Shown: one piece after another, positions 33,718-43,641 of the stretch
Layout of the letters: every line of letters starts with the position of its first letter
Position numbering within the stretch: the first letter of the stretch is position 1
NCBI GenBank assembly: GCA_002305275.1
Contig: DBQO01000015.1
Coordinates: 1,145-65,144, forward strand
Origin: Bacteroidales bacterium UBA1392
GTDB taxonomy: Bacteria; Bacteroidota; Bacteroidia; Bacteroidales; UBA932
Reading direction: 5' to 3'
DNA length: 64,000 bases
Notes under the pieces: generated by a model
Told to the model about the DNA's origin: nothing
The model's database searches: none
What the model saw: only the letters and a program-made list of their open reading frames with translations
Program-made: the position numbers and the translations under genes

Positions 33718-34011
33718 CTATCTTTCTACTGTTACCGTATTTGGAGTATAAATACCACCGGTTAAAGCGGCTAGGAAACCATCAATGAAAGTGTGTTGTA
33801 TTGTCACCGTGTAATTGGCTGCACCGCCGGCCATTCGCGCGGGGTCACAAGTTCTCAGAGGGACTAAACCACCGATTAAATAGTGGTTTTTCTCAGTAAC
33901 TACATCACCCCTGGTGGCACCTCTACCGACTGAAAATGTCAGTGTGTAGCAAGAAGTCATCAAAATTGAAATAGCGAGCAACAGTACTAATTGTAAAACA
34001 CGTTTCTTCAT
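33718..34011 (-). CDS. Bor/Iss-like lipoprotein
   Basis: 97 residues. Lipobox MTSC (Cys 21), then GATRGDVVTEKNHYLIGGLVPLRTCDP, MAGGAANYTVTIQHTFIDGFLAALTGGIYTPNTVTV, the pattern of the Bor family (phage lambda Bor, Iss; surface lipoproteins linked to serum resistance) and its Bacteroidota relatives. Role here unknown. A -7 element TATATTTG at 34146-34139 gives a leader of about 120 nt. Confidence 0.75.
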   Translation of the reverse strand: MKKRVLQLVLLLAISILMTSCYTLTFSVGRGATRGDVVTEKNHYLIGGLVPLRTCDPARMAGGAANYTVTIQHTFIDGFLAALTGGIYTPNTVTVER

Positions 34012-34382
34012 AGTTGTTTTATTTTATTTTTCCCTACTCATAAGGCTTTTCGGATTACGCCCCGTTTTTTTGAGTGGGATCAGGCCTCCACTATTTAGGG
34101 TTAATAAGGGATTTGCGTGTAACGCTTCACTTCGGCAACAAATATACAAAAATTATAATTATAACCTTCATCCTTGTTTGACTTTATTCGGGGTTGACTA
34201 TTTGGCAGCAGCATTCTAATTGAAAGAAACAAAAAAACCTGCCGGTCGGGCATAGGCACTACAATATGCTTATCAATAAGTTGTTTTGACTTATATCGGA
34301 CAATATTGAATTTAAATTATCATTATTTGCTGTATCTTTACCGCGTAAATTAAATTGCCAGCGAATATTTAAAGTAAAAATT
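34012..34382. other. Intergenic region with Bor-like gene promoter and an orphan hairpin
   Basis: Divergent spacer. It holds the -7 element TATATTTG (34146-34139, minus) and, on the minus strand, a hairpin TGCC-CGACC-GGCA followed by GG and seven T near 34255-34233, with no gene upstream that it would terminate. The plus-strand promoter of the 34383 gene is not clear (TATCTTTA at 34332-34339 is a near match). Confidence 0.5.
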
Positions 34383-35168
34383 ATGAAAGAAAAATCAGAT
34401 TTGGAGAAGTATTTCAGAAGTAATACGAAACGTTTAATTCACAAGTGTAATAACTATTTTGATATATATGAAAGACATTTTAGCCGATATAGAAATACAA
34501 ATGTTGTAGTCCTCGAAATAGGAGTTTCACATGGTGGAAGTCTTCAAATGTGGAAAAGTTATTTTGGCGGGAATTGTAAAATATACGGCATCGATATTGA
34601 CCCCCGTTGTAAAGAATTTGAAGAAGAAAATATTGAAATATTTATCGGTTCACAATCTGATCGTAAGTTTCTCAGGGAGGTAAAGGAGAGAATCGGTCAA
34701 GTCGATATCCTGATTGATGATGGTGGTCATACGATGAGACAGCAAATAATTACTTTTGAAGAATTGTTTGATATGGTAAAGAAGGATGGAATCTATTTAT
34801 GCGAAGACTTACACACTTCTTATTGGTTAACTTATGGAGGAGGACATAAAAGAAGAGGTACCTTTATAGAATACAGTAAAAATTTCATCGATTATATAAA
34901 TGCCTATCACTCTGAACAACGAAGCTTAAAAGTAAATGATTTTTCAAAATCGGCAGACTCGGTTCATTATTATAACGGTATGGTTGTTATTGAAAAAAGA
35001 GAGATGCAACCAACTTATACTGAGAAAACAGGAAATCCATCTTTTATAGACGAGCCCCAAAAAGTTTCGAAGTTGAAAAAAGCAGCATCTAAACTAAAAT
35101 ATATTCTTCTTAAATGGATCAATACAATTCTAAGGTGGTTTAGATTACCCGGATTTATCTGGAGATAA
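34383..35168 (+). CDS. Class I SAM-dependent methyltransferase (MycE/cephalosporin-hydroxylase-like)
   Basis: 261 residues. The SAM-binding start VVVLEIGVSHGGSLQMWKSYF is followed by IYGIDIDP and a metal/SAM acidic block VDILIDDGGHTMRQQ, EELFDMVKKDGIYLCEDLHTSYW, the pattern of MycE-type sugar O-methyltransferases. The basic C-terminal tail (about residues 225-261) includes a hydrophobic helix (YILLKWINTILRWF) that may bind membranes. Next to another methyltransferase and an acetylation pair, it likely decorates a surface polysaccharide. Confidence 0.75.
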   Translation: MKEKSDLEKYFRSNTKRLIHKCNNYFDIYERHFSRYRNTNVVVLEIGVSHGGSLQMWKSYFGGNCKIYGIDIDPRCKEFEEENIEIFIGSQSDRKFLREVKERIGQVDILIDDGGHTMRQQIITFEELFDMVKKDGIYLCEDLHTSYWLTYGGGHKRRGTFIEYSKNFIDYINAYHSEQRSLKVNDFSKSADSVHYYNGMVVIEKREMQPTYTEKTGNPSFIDEPQKVSKLKKAASKLKYILLKWINTILRWFRLPGFIWR

Positions 35169-35220
35169 TATTTGCCAACTAGTAATATAACTCAATAATT
35201 ATAAACTTAATAAGGAAGAT

Positions 35221-35916
35221 ATGCACGTAAGTTCAATGTTACGGATGAAATGGTTTGTTGATAATTATGCATCAAAAACCACCGGAAATAAAATTAAAGT
35301 TCTTGATGTTGGAAGTTATGATGTCAACGGATCATATAAACAGCTATTTACGGAGGATAAATATGAATATGTCGGTCTGGATATGGAAGCAGGGCCAAAT
35401 GTTGACATAGTACCAAAAAATCCCTATAGCTGGAAGGAAATTGAAACGGACTCTTTTGACATAGTGATATCAGGTCAAGCATTCGAACATATCGAGTTTT
35501 TTTGGATTACCATGTCTGAAATGACCCGAGTGTTGAAAAAGAATGGCTTGCTTTGCATAATTGCACCAAGGGGATTTGAAGAACACAGATATCCTGTGGA
35601 TTGTTATCGTTTCTTTACTGACGGCATGGTCGCTTTAGCCAGATATGTGAGTTTGGATATATTACATGCTCACACCAATTGTGCTCCGACCCTTGAGAGT
35701 AAAGAGTGGTATAGCAGACATTCATCAGACTCCATGTTAATTGCCCAAAAGAAATATGAGGGCAAACCCCGATATGTAGATGTGGATGCCTATGTTTGTA
35801 TTCCCGCAAATCATGAAGAACTTCGTACGGGTTTACTCCCATATACTCCTAAAAGAAGACCTCTAATTAGCTTGATGAAAAGGATTCTACGATTCTTCAA
35901 CATGCTGGAAGAGTAA
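35221..35916 (+). CDS. Class I SAM-dependent methyltransferase (Methyltransf_11-like)
   Basis: 231 residues with SAM motif I IKVLDVGSYDVNGSYK, acidic residue loop YVGLDMEAGPNVD, then FDIVISGQAFEHIEFFW and MTRVLKKNGLLCIIAPRG, characteristic of Methyltransf_11 enzymes. C-terminal region HRYPVDCYRFFTDGM is common in sugar methyltransferases. It follows the first methyltransferase by 52 bp on the same strand and converges on the SGNH gene. Confidence 0.75.
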   Translation: MHVSSMLRMKWFVDNYASKTTGNKIKVLDVGSYDVNGSYKQLFTEDKYEYVGLDMEAGPNVDIVPKNPYSWKEIETDSFDIVISGQAFEHIEFFWITMSEMTRVLKKNGLLCIIAPRGFEEHRYPVDCYRFFTDGMVALARYVSLDILHAHTNCAPTLESKEWYSRHSSDSMLIAQKKYEGKPRYVDVDAYVCIPANHEELRTGLLPYTPKRRPLISLMKRILRFFNMLEE

Positions 35917-35945
35917 TAGTTCAATTACTTCCTCCTTCGTTTTCA

Positions 35946-36977
35946 TTAAAAACCTTGACTAGTAGGTGGCAAACTCGTACTTCTACGTTCGTATATTTTA
36001 GCTAATTCATTTACAACTAATTTCACTCCATTTGCATTCCAATGTGTATCATCCGGATGATATAATAAATCGTTTTGCTCATCATTATATATTTGTAGAG
36101 TATTGATGGTATTTACGCCTTTATTATTCAGAATGGAATTTAATTCAGTAATATAGTCAGGCTGTTTATCGAGGGGTACATATTGGTAATAAACAGTTTC
36201 CTTGTTAGGTAGTGGCAGAAAGATAAAGTCTACACCTATTGAGTCACAGTATTTTTTATAGTGAGAAATAGTATTGGCAACCTCATTTACTTTATCATAA
36301 TTATAGATTTGGTCTTTTCCATTAAAAAAATACATTCCTGATACAATTCCTTTAATCCCACTCCCTTTTGAGTTTGATAATCTTGCTTTTAAGTAATCAA
36401 AAGAGTATAATCTCGTACTTCGATCTTTTAGAATTGAAAATCGATTTGCATTAAATCCGTTGTATTCAATAACCACTGGGTTTAAAGTTTCCGGAACAGT
36501 TCTTTCAACTATTCCAAACACGACCAAATTTGGTTTGTCAAGTATGCCGAGGTCTATTAGCGAGACAAATTCATTGAAATTTGAAGGTGCCATATTGTAA
36601 ACTTTAGCGTTAATTTGCCGGCTTAATTGGTTTGTTATTGTGGAATCTTGACATATACCGGAACCTGCGATAAATGAATCGCCTATGAAAAGCACATCCG
36701 CTTTTTTTATAAAAGTATTGTTTCTGAACCCAAGTTCATCAGTGATCCAGTCTTCGTATTTAGTTATTTCATTATCTGTGTGATAACATAAATCTCCCAC
36801 TGAATTCATAACTAGACTATGATTAGGATAAAAAGGGAATGCCATTCCTTTCTTAGAATTATAGCTTAATGCTTCCCAAGGTCTAAATGTAAATATATTC
36901 ACCGGCAATAAAACCTCCACAAAAAGCAATAGAAGCGGAAGCAAGAAAAGTATGGTTTTCAAAATAAATCTTTTCAT
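35946..36977 (-). CDS. SGNH/AlgX-DltD-like membrane-anchored acetyltransferase partner
   Basis: About 343 residues from ATG 36977 (the longer frame overlaps the MBOAT gene). N-terminal anchor LKTILFLLPLLLLFVEVLLP, SGNH block I ADVLFIGDSFIAGSGI, LVVFGIVERTVPE in the block III region and LLYHPDDTHWNANGVKLV with the block V Asp-x-x-His. AlgX/AlgJ- and DltD-like proteins of this fold accept acyl groups from the MBOAT partner and transfer them to polysaccharide. It starts 8 bp after the MBOAT gene, one operon. Confidence 0.8.
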   Translation of the reverse strand: MKRFILKTILFLLPLLLLFVEVLLPVNIFTFRPWEALSYNSKKGMAFPFYPNHSLVMNSVGDLCYHTDNEITKYEDWITDELGFRNNTFIKKADVLFIGDSFIAGSGICQDSTITNQLSRQINAKVYNMAPSNFNEFVSLIDLGILDKPNLVVFGIVERTVPETLNPVVIEYNGFNANRFSILKDRSTRLYSFDYLKARLSNSKGSGIKGIVSGMYFFNGKDQIYNYDKVNEVANTISHYKKYCDSIGVDFIFLPLPNKETVYYQYVPLDKQPDYITELNSILNNKGVNTINTLQIYNDEQNDLLYHPDDTHWNANGVKLVVNELAKIYERRSTSLPPTSQGF

Positions 36978-36985
36978 AATAATGC

Positions 36986-38431
36986 CTAGAACTGAAAGTA
37001 AATAAATTGTTGTGACGCTCCGCCAAACCAAATAATTGCAACGATTATAGCATAGTACATTGCATATCTGATCGGACGCTTCCATTTAAGCCCCAACTTT
37101 TGTATGGCAAATTGGTCTTCTCTCCCAAACCATTCTATTAAAACAAAAATCCCTAAAAGAATAACAGTTAGAGTAGCTTTGCCGGGACCATCTTGTGGCA
37201 TTGAGAAAAGAGATGAAGAAAAAATCCCTGAAATGTAGCTTATGGCATGTCCCATACTTTCAGCTCTAAAGAATATCCATGCGAACACGGTCAATCCGAA
37301 AGTGAAAAGAATTGAAACGAATTCCTTAAAACTTGGAAGGAACTTCCCTTGAGCCACAGTTTCAAGGTTAGTGCGATTTTTATTAGCTAATAATAGCGGT
37401 AAAAAATAGATGGCATTCAATGCTCCCCAAGCAATAAATGTCCAATTTGCGCCGTGCCAAAATCCGCTTACGATGAAGATTATAAAAGTATTTCTTATTT
37501 TCATCCATGTACCGCCCCTGCTTCCACCTAAAGGTATATAAAGGTAATCCCTAAACCAAGTTGAAAGCGAAATGTGCCAACGCCTCCAAAATTCAGCAAT
37601 ATCTCTTGAAAAATAGGGATAATTGAAGTTTCGCATTAAATCAAACCCAAAAAGTCTCGCAGTCCCAATGGCAATATCCGAATAGCCTGAAAAGTCTCCA
37701 TAAATTTGAAAAGCAAAAAACACCGCCCCTAAAACGAGAGTGCTTCCATTCATATAAGCTGAGTTGTTAAAGATATGATTTGCAAGTTCAGCACAATTAT
37801 CTGCAATAACAATCTTCTTGAATAACCCCCAGAGCATTTGACGCATCCCATCAACTGCTTTTGCATAATCAAAAGTGCGTTTTTTGTAAAACTGGGGGAG
37901 CAAGTTAGTGGCTCTTTCAATAGGACCTGCAACCAAATTTGGGAAAAAACTGACAAATGCCGCAAAAGCAATGAAGTCTTTTGTCGGCTCCAGCTTCTTC
38001 TTGTAAACGTCAATTGTATAGCTAAGCGTTTGAAACGTGTAAAAGCTTATACCAACGGGTAAAATGATATTCAAACTATTGGCTTTAATATCTTTTCCGA
38101 AAAAAGAGAAGGCAGCAATGAAGTTGTCTACAAAGAAGTTATAATATTTGAAAAACCCTAAGAATCCTAGATTAACAATAATGCTGACCCATAGTAAAGC
38201 TTTTCGTTTGCGTGGAGTTCCCTCTTTTCCGAGGAGGATGCCCATGAAATAATCAACAACGATACTGAATGTAATCAATGATAAAAATCTCCAGTCCCAC
38301 CAGCCATAGAACACATAGCTTGCCACTACAATGAAAGTGTTTTGCCACTTTAGGTTTTTGTTTATCACAAACCAATAAAGTACGAAGACTATCGGCAAGA
38401 AAATCGCAAAATCGATTGAGTTAAAGAGCAT
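36986..38431 (-). CDS. MBOAT-family membrane O-acyltransferase (AlgI-like)
   Basis: 481 residues, the usual AlgI length. Hallmarks: LPVGISFYTFQTLSYTIDVYK, SFFPNLVAGPIERATNLLPQ, YGDFSGYSDIAIGTARLFGF, EFWRRWHISLSTWFRDYLYIPLGG and catalytic FWHGANWTFIAWG. It lacks the hydrophobic insertion seen in the MBOAT at 4703. With the SGNH gene directly downstream it forms a standard O-acetylation pair for an exported polysaccharide. Confidence 0.92.
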   Translation of the reverse strand: MLFNSIDFAIFLPIVFVLYWFVINKNLKWQNTFIVVASYVFYGWWDWRFLSLITFSIVVDYFMGILLGKEGTPRKRKALLWVSIIVNLGFLGFFKYYNFFVDNFIAAFSFFGKDIKANSLNIILPVGISFYTFQTLSYTIDVYKKKLEPTKDFIAFAAFVSFFPNLVAGPIERATNLLPQFYKKRTFDYAKAVDGMRQMLWGLFKKIVIADNCAELANHIFNNSAYMNGSTLVLGAVFFAFQIYGDFSGYSDIAIGTARLFGFDLMRNFNYPYFSRDIAEFWRRWHISLSTWFRDYLYIPLGGSRGGTWMKIRNTFIIFIVSGFWHGANWTFIAWGALNAIYFLPLLLANKNRTNLETVAQGKFLPSFKEFVSILFTFGLTVFAWIFFRAESMGHAISYISGIFSSSLFSMPQDGPGKATLTVILLGIFVLIEWFGREDQFAIQKLGLKWKRPIRYAMYYAIIVAIIWFGGASQQFIYFQF

Positions 38432-38501
38432 AAATTCAGGCTAAGGTTCAAGCATTAATATTATCGGCAAATATAGTACTATCTGCGCAATCATTATAAT
38501 T

Positions 38502-38514
38502 GGCGCTTAGCGCC
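38502..38514 (-). terminator. Possible terminator hairpin after the secreted-protein gene
   Basis: GGCGC-TAA-GCGCC at the end of the minus-strand island; no strong T-run follows, so assignment is weak. Confidence 0.35.
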
Positions 38515-38515
38515 G

Positions 38516-39430
38516 CTACTGTAGCTCAATTATTCTCTCTTCAATCGCTATATGTCCATCAGATTCTGCTTCAATGGTTGCTATTGAATAAAGAATCCAG
38601 CCTGACTCATGAATTATGGCAGAGAGCCATGTATAATGTGAAATATTCTCTATTTCATTTATCTCAGGAGACTCAACCCCCATCGCCTCTGCCATCCTAT
38701 TCACAAAACCATAGAATGCGTACAACAACTGCTCGGGATTGACACGCTGCTCCAATCTGAGTATGAAATTATTGTCATCCGGATTCAATTCATCGAGCCA
38801 AACAACCATTTCCGCATCCAAGGGGTCGCCGCCATACATATTTGGAACCTGCAACTCCGAATAATAGGGTTCCCCATACTTATATGCAGCCCCATGAAAA
38901 GAATAAAATTGTTGAATTTCTTTTAAAGCCAACAATTCGATAGCTTCCTTTGTACTAAACATCTCTTCAACCTGCTTAAAAAAATTCTCCATATCAGGGA
39001 CATCGGCAATCTCTTCTTCCAATACATTGAGCCCCACCATCGTATAATCCCTTACCTCTTCCCAGTTTATCACCTCCTCAAAAACACCAAGCTCATCTGT
39101 CCGAATCAGCACATGCACTCCATCGTTTAACAAGGAGAGTTTTTGAGTCCAAGGATTCTCAGATTTGACCTCAGTATCTCTATAATGCCAGTCAATTGTG
39201 TATGAGTTGGCAGTAGAATCAACAATCGTAATATCTACTGTATATTTAAAAAAATCCCTTGAAGTAGTATCGGAATCTTTAACATGATACTTTTCCTGAG
39301 TCACAGTATAGGTCTGTGTCTCATTTTTATCCCAATAGCCAACAACCTGAGCGGTCGAGTCGGCCATATTGATCTGTCCGTATACAATGCTGCTCAGTAA
39401 GAGGAGGAAGGTGAGGAGGAGGGGTTTCAT
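38516..39430 (-). CDS. Secreted protein of unknown function
   Basis: 304 residues with signal peptide LLLTFLLLLSSIVYGQ. The mature part is acidic and mixed alpha/beta: WDKNETQTYTVTQEKYHV, VDSTANSYTIDWHYRDTEV, VWLDELNPDDNNFILRLEQRVN, HYTWLSAIIHESGWILYS. No family recognised. It is the last gene of the minus-strand island; the previous gene's TAA (39432-39434) lies immediately before its ATG 39430, so it appears cotranscribed with a GIY-YIG gene and hsdR, an odd place for an exported protein. Confidence 0.65.
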   Translation of the reverse strand: MKPLLLTFLLLLSSIVYGQINMADSTAQVVGYWDKNETQTYTVTQEKYHVKDSDTTSRDFFKYTVDITIVDSTANSYTIDWHYRDTEVKSENPWTQKLSLLNDGVHVLIRTDELGVFEEVINWEEVRDYTMVGLNVLEEEIADVPDMENFFKQVEEMFSTKEAIELLALKEIQQFYSFHGAAYKYGEPYYSELQVPNMYGGDPLDAEMVVWLDELNPDDNNFILRLEQRVNPEQLLYAFYGFVNRMAEAMGVESPEINEIENISHYTWLSAIIHESGWILYSIATIEAESDGHIAIEERIIELQ

Positions 39431-39431
39431 A

Positions 39432-40352
39432 TTATTCAAAAAGTTCTTTTATGGTTTTGGAATTCATTAGTTTTTCAAAAGTGGTGTATCGGGGTGCTTG
39501 CATAGAACCGGATTTAGCATCGCCAAATCTTATGGGTTCAATTTCTATTGCTGGTGCTCTAAAGTTCAATTGGTATTTTCCCCCATCTCCGTAAGCTTCA
39601 ATTGATTCAACCTCTGCATAATGGGTTATAGCGGAAACAGGAGCAGTCTGATATGCTGCAATATATTGTATGTCATCTAGTTTGCCTCCACTTATTCTAA
39701 TCGCATACCACCTGTTTTCCCCAAGAAAAACTTCTCTAAATCCATCTTCTTGTGCCGGAACAACAATTGTGTCTTGAACTTTTGTCCTTTTACTATATCC
39801 TTCAGTATGTGGCTTATAGTCCACTTCAATTTTCTTAGCTTTATCAAATACCCTAATCTCAACTAGTGGGAAGATGCTAAGCATTTCATTTAAGAATTCT
39901 TGAGTGTCTGCTTTGTCTGATTCGGTTAAAGTTGGCTCATTAGGAATGGCATTATTATCAAGTTTACATCTTTTCATTTTATCAGCTTGCTTAATCAATG
40001 CCCATTCAATCCATGTTATATGAGCCCGGTTCAATCCACCGTCGCTTGATATAAATACAAGAACCTTATCCCAAAACAGTTTGTTTTTAATATGAGATTC
40101 GATTCTGTCTTTAACGCCATCGCCTTGTCCTATATAAACAATCGGCAGGTCAGGATCGTCTCCATATCCAATTAATATGTAAATACCTGCTTGCGCAAAT
40201 TCTTTTCTATTTTTGTATTTATCCCATGAATCCCTTGCTACTTCCAATCCGACTCCTGTCCAGTTCATTCTATCAATAATCTTAAAAGAATTTGGGTCAC
40301 CATCCGGGATGAATAGTCTAATAGTGTATGGTTTTGATGCTTTATCGTTCAT
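39432..40352 (-). CDS. GIY-YIG nuclease-fold protein
   Basis: 306 residues. The GIY-YIG block is AGIYILIGYGDDPDLPIVYIGQGDGVKDRIESH (about residues 55-88) followed by WDKVLVFISSDGGLNRAHITWIEWALI, giving the Tyr, Arg and Glu positions of the fold. The C-terminal half is unassigned and beta-rich. It lies 40 bp downstream of hsdR on the same strand. Similar proteins accompany type I restriction loci; whether it is a nuclease needed for restriction or a separate defence factor is not known. Confidence 0.75.
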   Translation of the reverse strand: MNDKASKPYTIRLFIPDGDPNSFKIIDRMNWTGVGLEVARDSWDKYKNRKEFAQAGIYILIGYGDDPDLPIVYIGQGDGVKDRIESHIKNKLFWDKVLVFISSDGGLNRAHITWIEWALIKQADKMKRCKLDNNAIPNEPTLTESDKADTQEFLNEMLSIFPLVEIRVFDKAKKIEVDYKPHTEGYSKRTKVQDTIVVPAQEDGFREVFLGENRWYAIRISGGKLDDIQYIAAYQTAPVSAITHYAEVESIEAYGDGGKYQLNFRAPAIEIEPIRFGDAKSGSMQAPRYTTFEKLMNSKTIKELFE

Positions 40353-40392
40353 GTGGGTGGAGGTTTAAGGGGGGATGAGGAAATAGTGCGTA

Positions 40393-43300
40393 TCATTTAT
40401 TGGTCAATTCGTCTGTGATCATTTCGGCTTGCTTTAGGACGGTTTCGGTGGCGAGCTTTTGCATGTCGGGCGGATAACCGTATTTTCTTAAAAGTCTTTT
40501 TACAGTTACTCTTAATTTTGCTTTTACACTTTCTTTGATTGTCCAATCGATGGTTGCATTCTTCCTAATAGATTCTGTTAGAACTACGGCAAGCTCTCTT
40601 AATTTATCTTTTCCCATCAACTCTCTTGCACTTTCGTTATTTGCAACTGCTGTGTAAAATGCATATTCATGTGGTGAAAATCCCATTGCCTCCGCTTCAT
40701 TGTCCATCTTCACAATTTCTTTACTCAAGCTTATGAGCTCTTCGATAACTTCGGCTGCTGTAAGGATCTTGTTGTGATATTTTCTGATGGCTTCCTCTAA
40801 CATTTCTTTAAATGAGATGCTTTTAACAAGGTTTGTTTTCAACCTCGCTTTTATTTCATCGTTGAGTAACTTTCTCAATACTTCAAGTGCAATGTTTTTG
40901 TGTTCCATTCCTTTCAGCTCCGCAAGAAACTCTTCAGAAAGTATAGAAATATCGGGTTTTTTTAATCCGGCTGCATCAAAAACATCAATAACTTTATCTG
41001 TTACCAATGCTTTGTCTATTACTTGACGAATGGTTGTTTCCAGTTCTTCATCGGTTTTGCCTGGAATTGTATCAAATTTTACCAAACGAGCCTTAACTGC
41101 TTGGAAGAAAGAAATCTCATCTTTGGCATCCATCGCTTGATCGTGGGGGATAGCGATAGCGAATGCTTTTGATAACGCTGTAACCTCATTTATATAGCGT
41201 TTTTTCCCATCCTCCAATCCTAAAATGTGATCTTCAGCGGCTAAGATCATTGAAAGTTTTGTGGGAGTATCTGCATCAAAATAATCCTCATAGTTAAAAC
41301 CGTGATACATATTTGAAACAACTTCCATTTTCTCCAACATCAACTCAACAGCCTGCTCTTGTAAAATTGTAGGATCGCCTTTGCCTCCGGAATCGGAATA
41401 AAACGAAAGTGCTTTTTTCAAATCAGCTGCAATGCCCAAATAATCCACAATCAAACCGCCAGGTTTGTCTTTGTAAACACGGTTTACCCTTGCAATGGCC
41501 TGCATCAAATTATGTCCTTTCATAGGTTTGTCTATGTAAAGGGTGTGCATACATGGAACATCAAAACCGGTGAGCCACATATCCCGAACGATAACCAGTT
41601 TTAATTCATCATTCGTGTTCTTCATACGATCGGCCAGAGTACGGCGTTGTTCTTTGGTTGTATAATGCTTTGAGATCATGGGACCATCGGAAGATGCTGA
41701 AGTCATTACCACTTTGATTACACCTTTACTTAGTTCATCGGAATGCCATTCGGGTCTCAGATTTATAATAGCTTCGTACAACTCTGCTGCAATACGGCGA
41801 CTCATAGCTACAATCATTCCTTTGCCTTCAAAAACCGATTGTCGTATCTCAAAGTGTTCTATAATGTCCTTTGCAATCTCATTAACTCGTCTTTCGCTAC
41901 CTACTAATGCCTCTAATTGTGTCCACTTGGTTTTTGCCTTTTGAGTCTCTGTTAAATCTTCCTGATCAAGTTCGTCGTCTAATTCTTCGACTAACTTTTT
42001 GCCCTCTTCACTCAAATGTACTTTTGCTAAGCGGCTTTCGTAATAAATAGGAACGGTTGCCCCATCTTCGACGGCTTGGGCGACGTCGTAAATATCTACG
42101 TAATTACCAAAAACAGCTGGAGTGTTTATGTCGGTGCTTTCAATTGGTGTGCCTGTAAAACCAAGATAAGTGGCATTCGGCAGAGCATCACGCATATATT
42201 TAGCAAAGCCGTAAACTATCTTTTTACCGACAACATTCCCATCCTCATCTTTATCATCAATGGTTTTGGCCTTGAATCCATACTGAGTACGGTGTGCCTC
42301 GTCAGCAATTACAACAATATTTTCTCGGTCGGAGAGTAAATCATAAACATTGCCTTCTTCAGGTTGGAATTTTTGAATTGTTGTAAAAACCACACCGCCT
42401 GAAGCAACTTTTAATAGCTCTTTCAGGTGATTCCTGTTCTCTGCTTGCACAGGTTCCTGACGTAATAATTGTTTTGATGCAGCAAATGTGTCAAAGAGCT
42501 GGTCGTCCAGATCGTTTCGGTCGGTGATCACAACAATGGTAGGGTTATCCATTTCTAAAACGATTTTACCCGTATAAAACACCATTGAAAGCGATTTTCC
42601 ACTGCCTTGTGTATGCCACACTACACCTCCCTTACGGTCGCCAACAGGTTGTTTCTTTACTCCAGGTAAGCCGTAATCTTCCGGTGCTGTTAATAATGCG
42701 CGCTGTGAGTTGTTTTCCCTCTCCAAATAGCCTGATGCTCGCAATGTGGATTCCACTGCACGATTTACGGCATAATACTGATGGTATGCTGCAAGTATTT
42801 TGACAGTATTAATTGTTATAATTCCGGTTTCAGGGTCTTCCCGTTTTGACTTTTCAAATACAATAAAATGGCGAATTAAGTCAAGAAGTGTTTTTTTATT
42901 GAGCATACCCATAATAAGGGTCTCTAACTGACTAACCAAATGTGATGCTTCCACCTTTCCATCAACCGATTTCCATGCCATATAGCGACTATATCCTGCT
43001 GAGATAGAGCCCGCTTTGGCCTCTAAACCATCGGAAATAACAACGATACCATTGTAGGTAAATAGGCTAGGAATAACGGATTTGTAGGTTTCAATTTGGT
43101 TGAATGCCGAACGAAGAGTGGCGTTTTCGTCAGCGGCATTTTTTAATTCAATAACCACTAACGGAATGCCATTGACAAACACAACGATATCAGGACGCCT
43201 GTTTTGATTGTTCTCAACCACCACAAACTGGTTGGTAACTAGAAAGTCGTTTTTTTTGGGGTTATTAAAGTCAATCAACAAAACACGGTCGCCTCTCTCC

Positions 43301-43641
43301 ATGCCATCAACTCGTTTAGAAATGGGAATACCTTCAGTCAACATTCTATGAAAGGCTTCATTGTTGGCTAAAAGATCAGGAGAGGCAATACGTTGAATCG
43401 CTTTTATTGCCTCGGCTTGTGCATCAGCAGGAATAGACTTGTTTATGCGTTTAACGGCATTTTGTAATCTCTCCAGCAAAAGAACTTGCTCAAAACTATC
43501 CCTTTCCGGTGTTTGGGAGTCGGGGGCAATATCCGGCGCATAGATATAGTCGTAATAGAGTTCTTTAAATAGCTCGATGGCGAAGGATTCAATGCTATGT
43601 TCGGTAATTTTGTCATCTGTAACTTTCGGCAATTTAAGCAT
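40393..43641 (-). CDS. hsdR: Type I restriction enzyme, R subunit
   Basis: 1082 residues from ATG 43641 (the longer frame runs into the repeat cluster). N-terminal nuclease domain with RPDIVVFVNGIPLVVIELKN (PD-(D/E)XK), SF2 helicase Walker A GGVVWHTQGSGKSLSM, DEAH box NIVVIADEAHRTQYGF, YLGFTGTPIE (motif III), and C-terminal motifs LVIVRDMWLTGFDVPC and AIARVNRVYKDKPGG (motif VI). It translocates and cuts unmethylated DNA with the M and S subunits. All motifs are intact. The M/S gene is 7.5 kb away, separated by accessory genes. Confidence 0.95.
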   Translation of the reverse strand: MLKLPKVTDDKITEHSIESFAIELFKELYYDYIYAPDIAPDSQTPERDSFEQVLLLERLQNAVKRINKSIPADAQAEAIKAIQRIASPDLLANNEAFHRMLTEGIPISKRVDGMERGDRVLLIDFNNPKKNDFLVTNQFVVVENNQNRRPDIVVFVNGIPLVVIELKNAADENATLRSAFNQIETYKSVIPSLFTYNGIVVISDGLEAKAGSISAGYSRYMAWKSVDGKVEASHLVSQLETLIMGMLNKKTLLDLIRHFIVFEKSKREDPETGIITINTVKILAAYHQYYAVNRAVESTLRASGYLERENNSQRALLTAPEDYGLPGVKKQPVGDRKGGVVWHTQGSGKSLSMVFYTGKIVLEMDNPTIVVITDRNDLDDQLFDTFAASKQLLRQEPVQAENRNHLKELLKVASGGVVFTTIQKFQPEEGNVYDLLSDRENIVVIADEAHRTQYGFKAKTIDDKDEDGNVVGKKIVYGFAKYMRDALPNATYLGFTGTPIESTDINTPAVFGNYVDIYDVAQAVEDGATVPIYYESRLAKVHLSEEGKKLVEELDDELDQEDLTETQKAKTKWTQLEALVGSERRVNEIAKDIIEHFEIRQSVFEGKGMIVAMSRRIAAELYEAIINLRPEWHSDELSKGVIKVVMTSASSDGPMISKHYTTKEQRRTLADRMKNTNDELKLVIVRDMWLTGFDVPCMHTLYIDKPMKGHNLMQAIARVNRVYKDKPGGLIVDYLGIAADLKKALSFYSDSGGKGDPTILQEQAVELMLEKMEVVSNMYHGFNYEDYFDADTPTKLSMILAAEDHILGLEDGKKRYINEVTALSKAFAIAIPHDQAMDAKDEISFFQAVKARLVKFDTIPGKTDEELETTIRQVIDKALVTDKVIDVFDAAGLKKPDISILSEEFLAELKGMEHKNIALEVLRKLLNDEIKARLKTNLVKSISFKEMLEEAIRKYHNKILTAAEVIEELISLSKEIVKMDNEAEAMGFSPHEYAFYTAVANNESARELMGKDKLRELAVVLTESIRKNATIDWTIKESVKAKLRVTVKRLLRKYGYPPDMQKLATETVLKQAEMITDELTNK

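Noticed and set aside
31637..38431. Integrated element using tRNA-Gly as attachment site
   Set aside because: No integrase and no repeat of the tRNA 3' end were found in the window.
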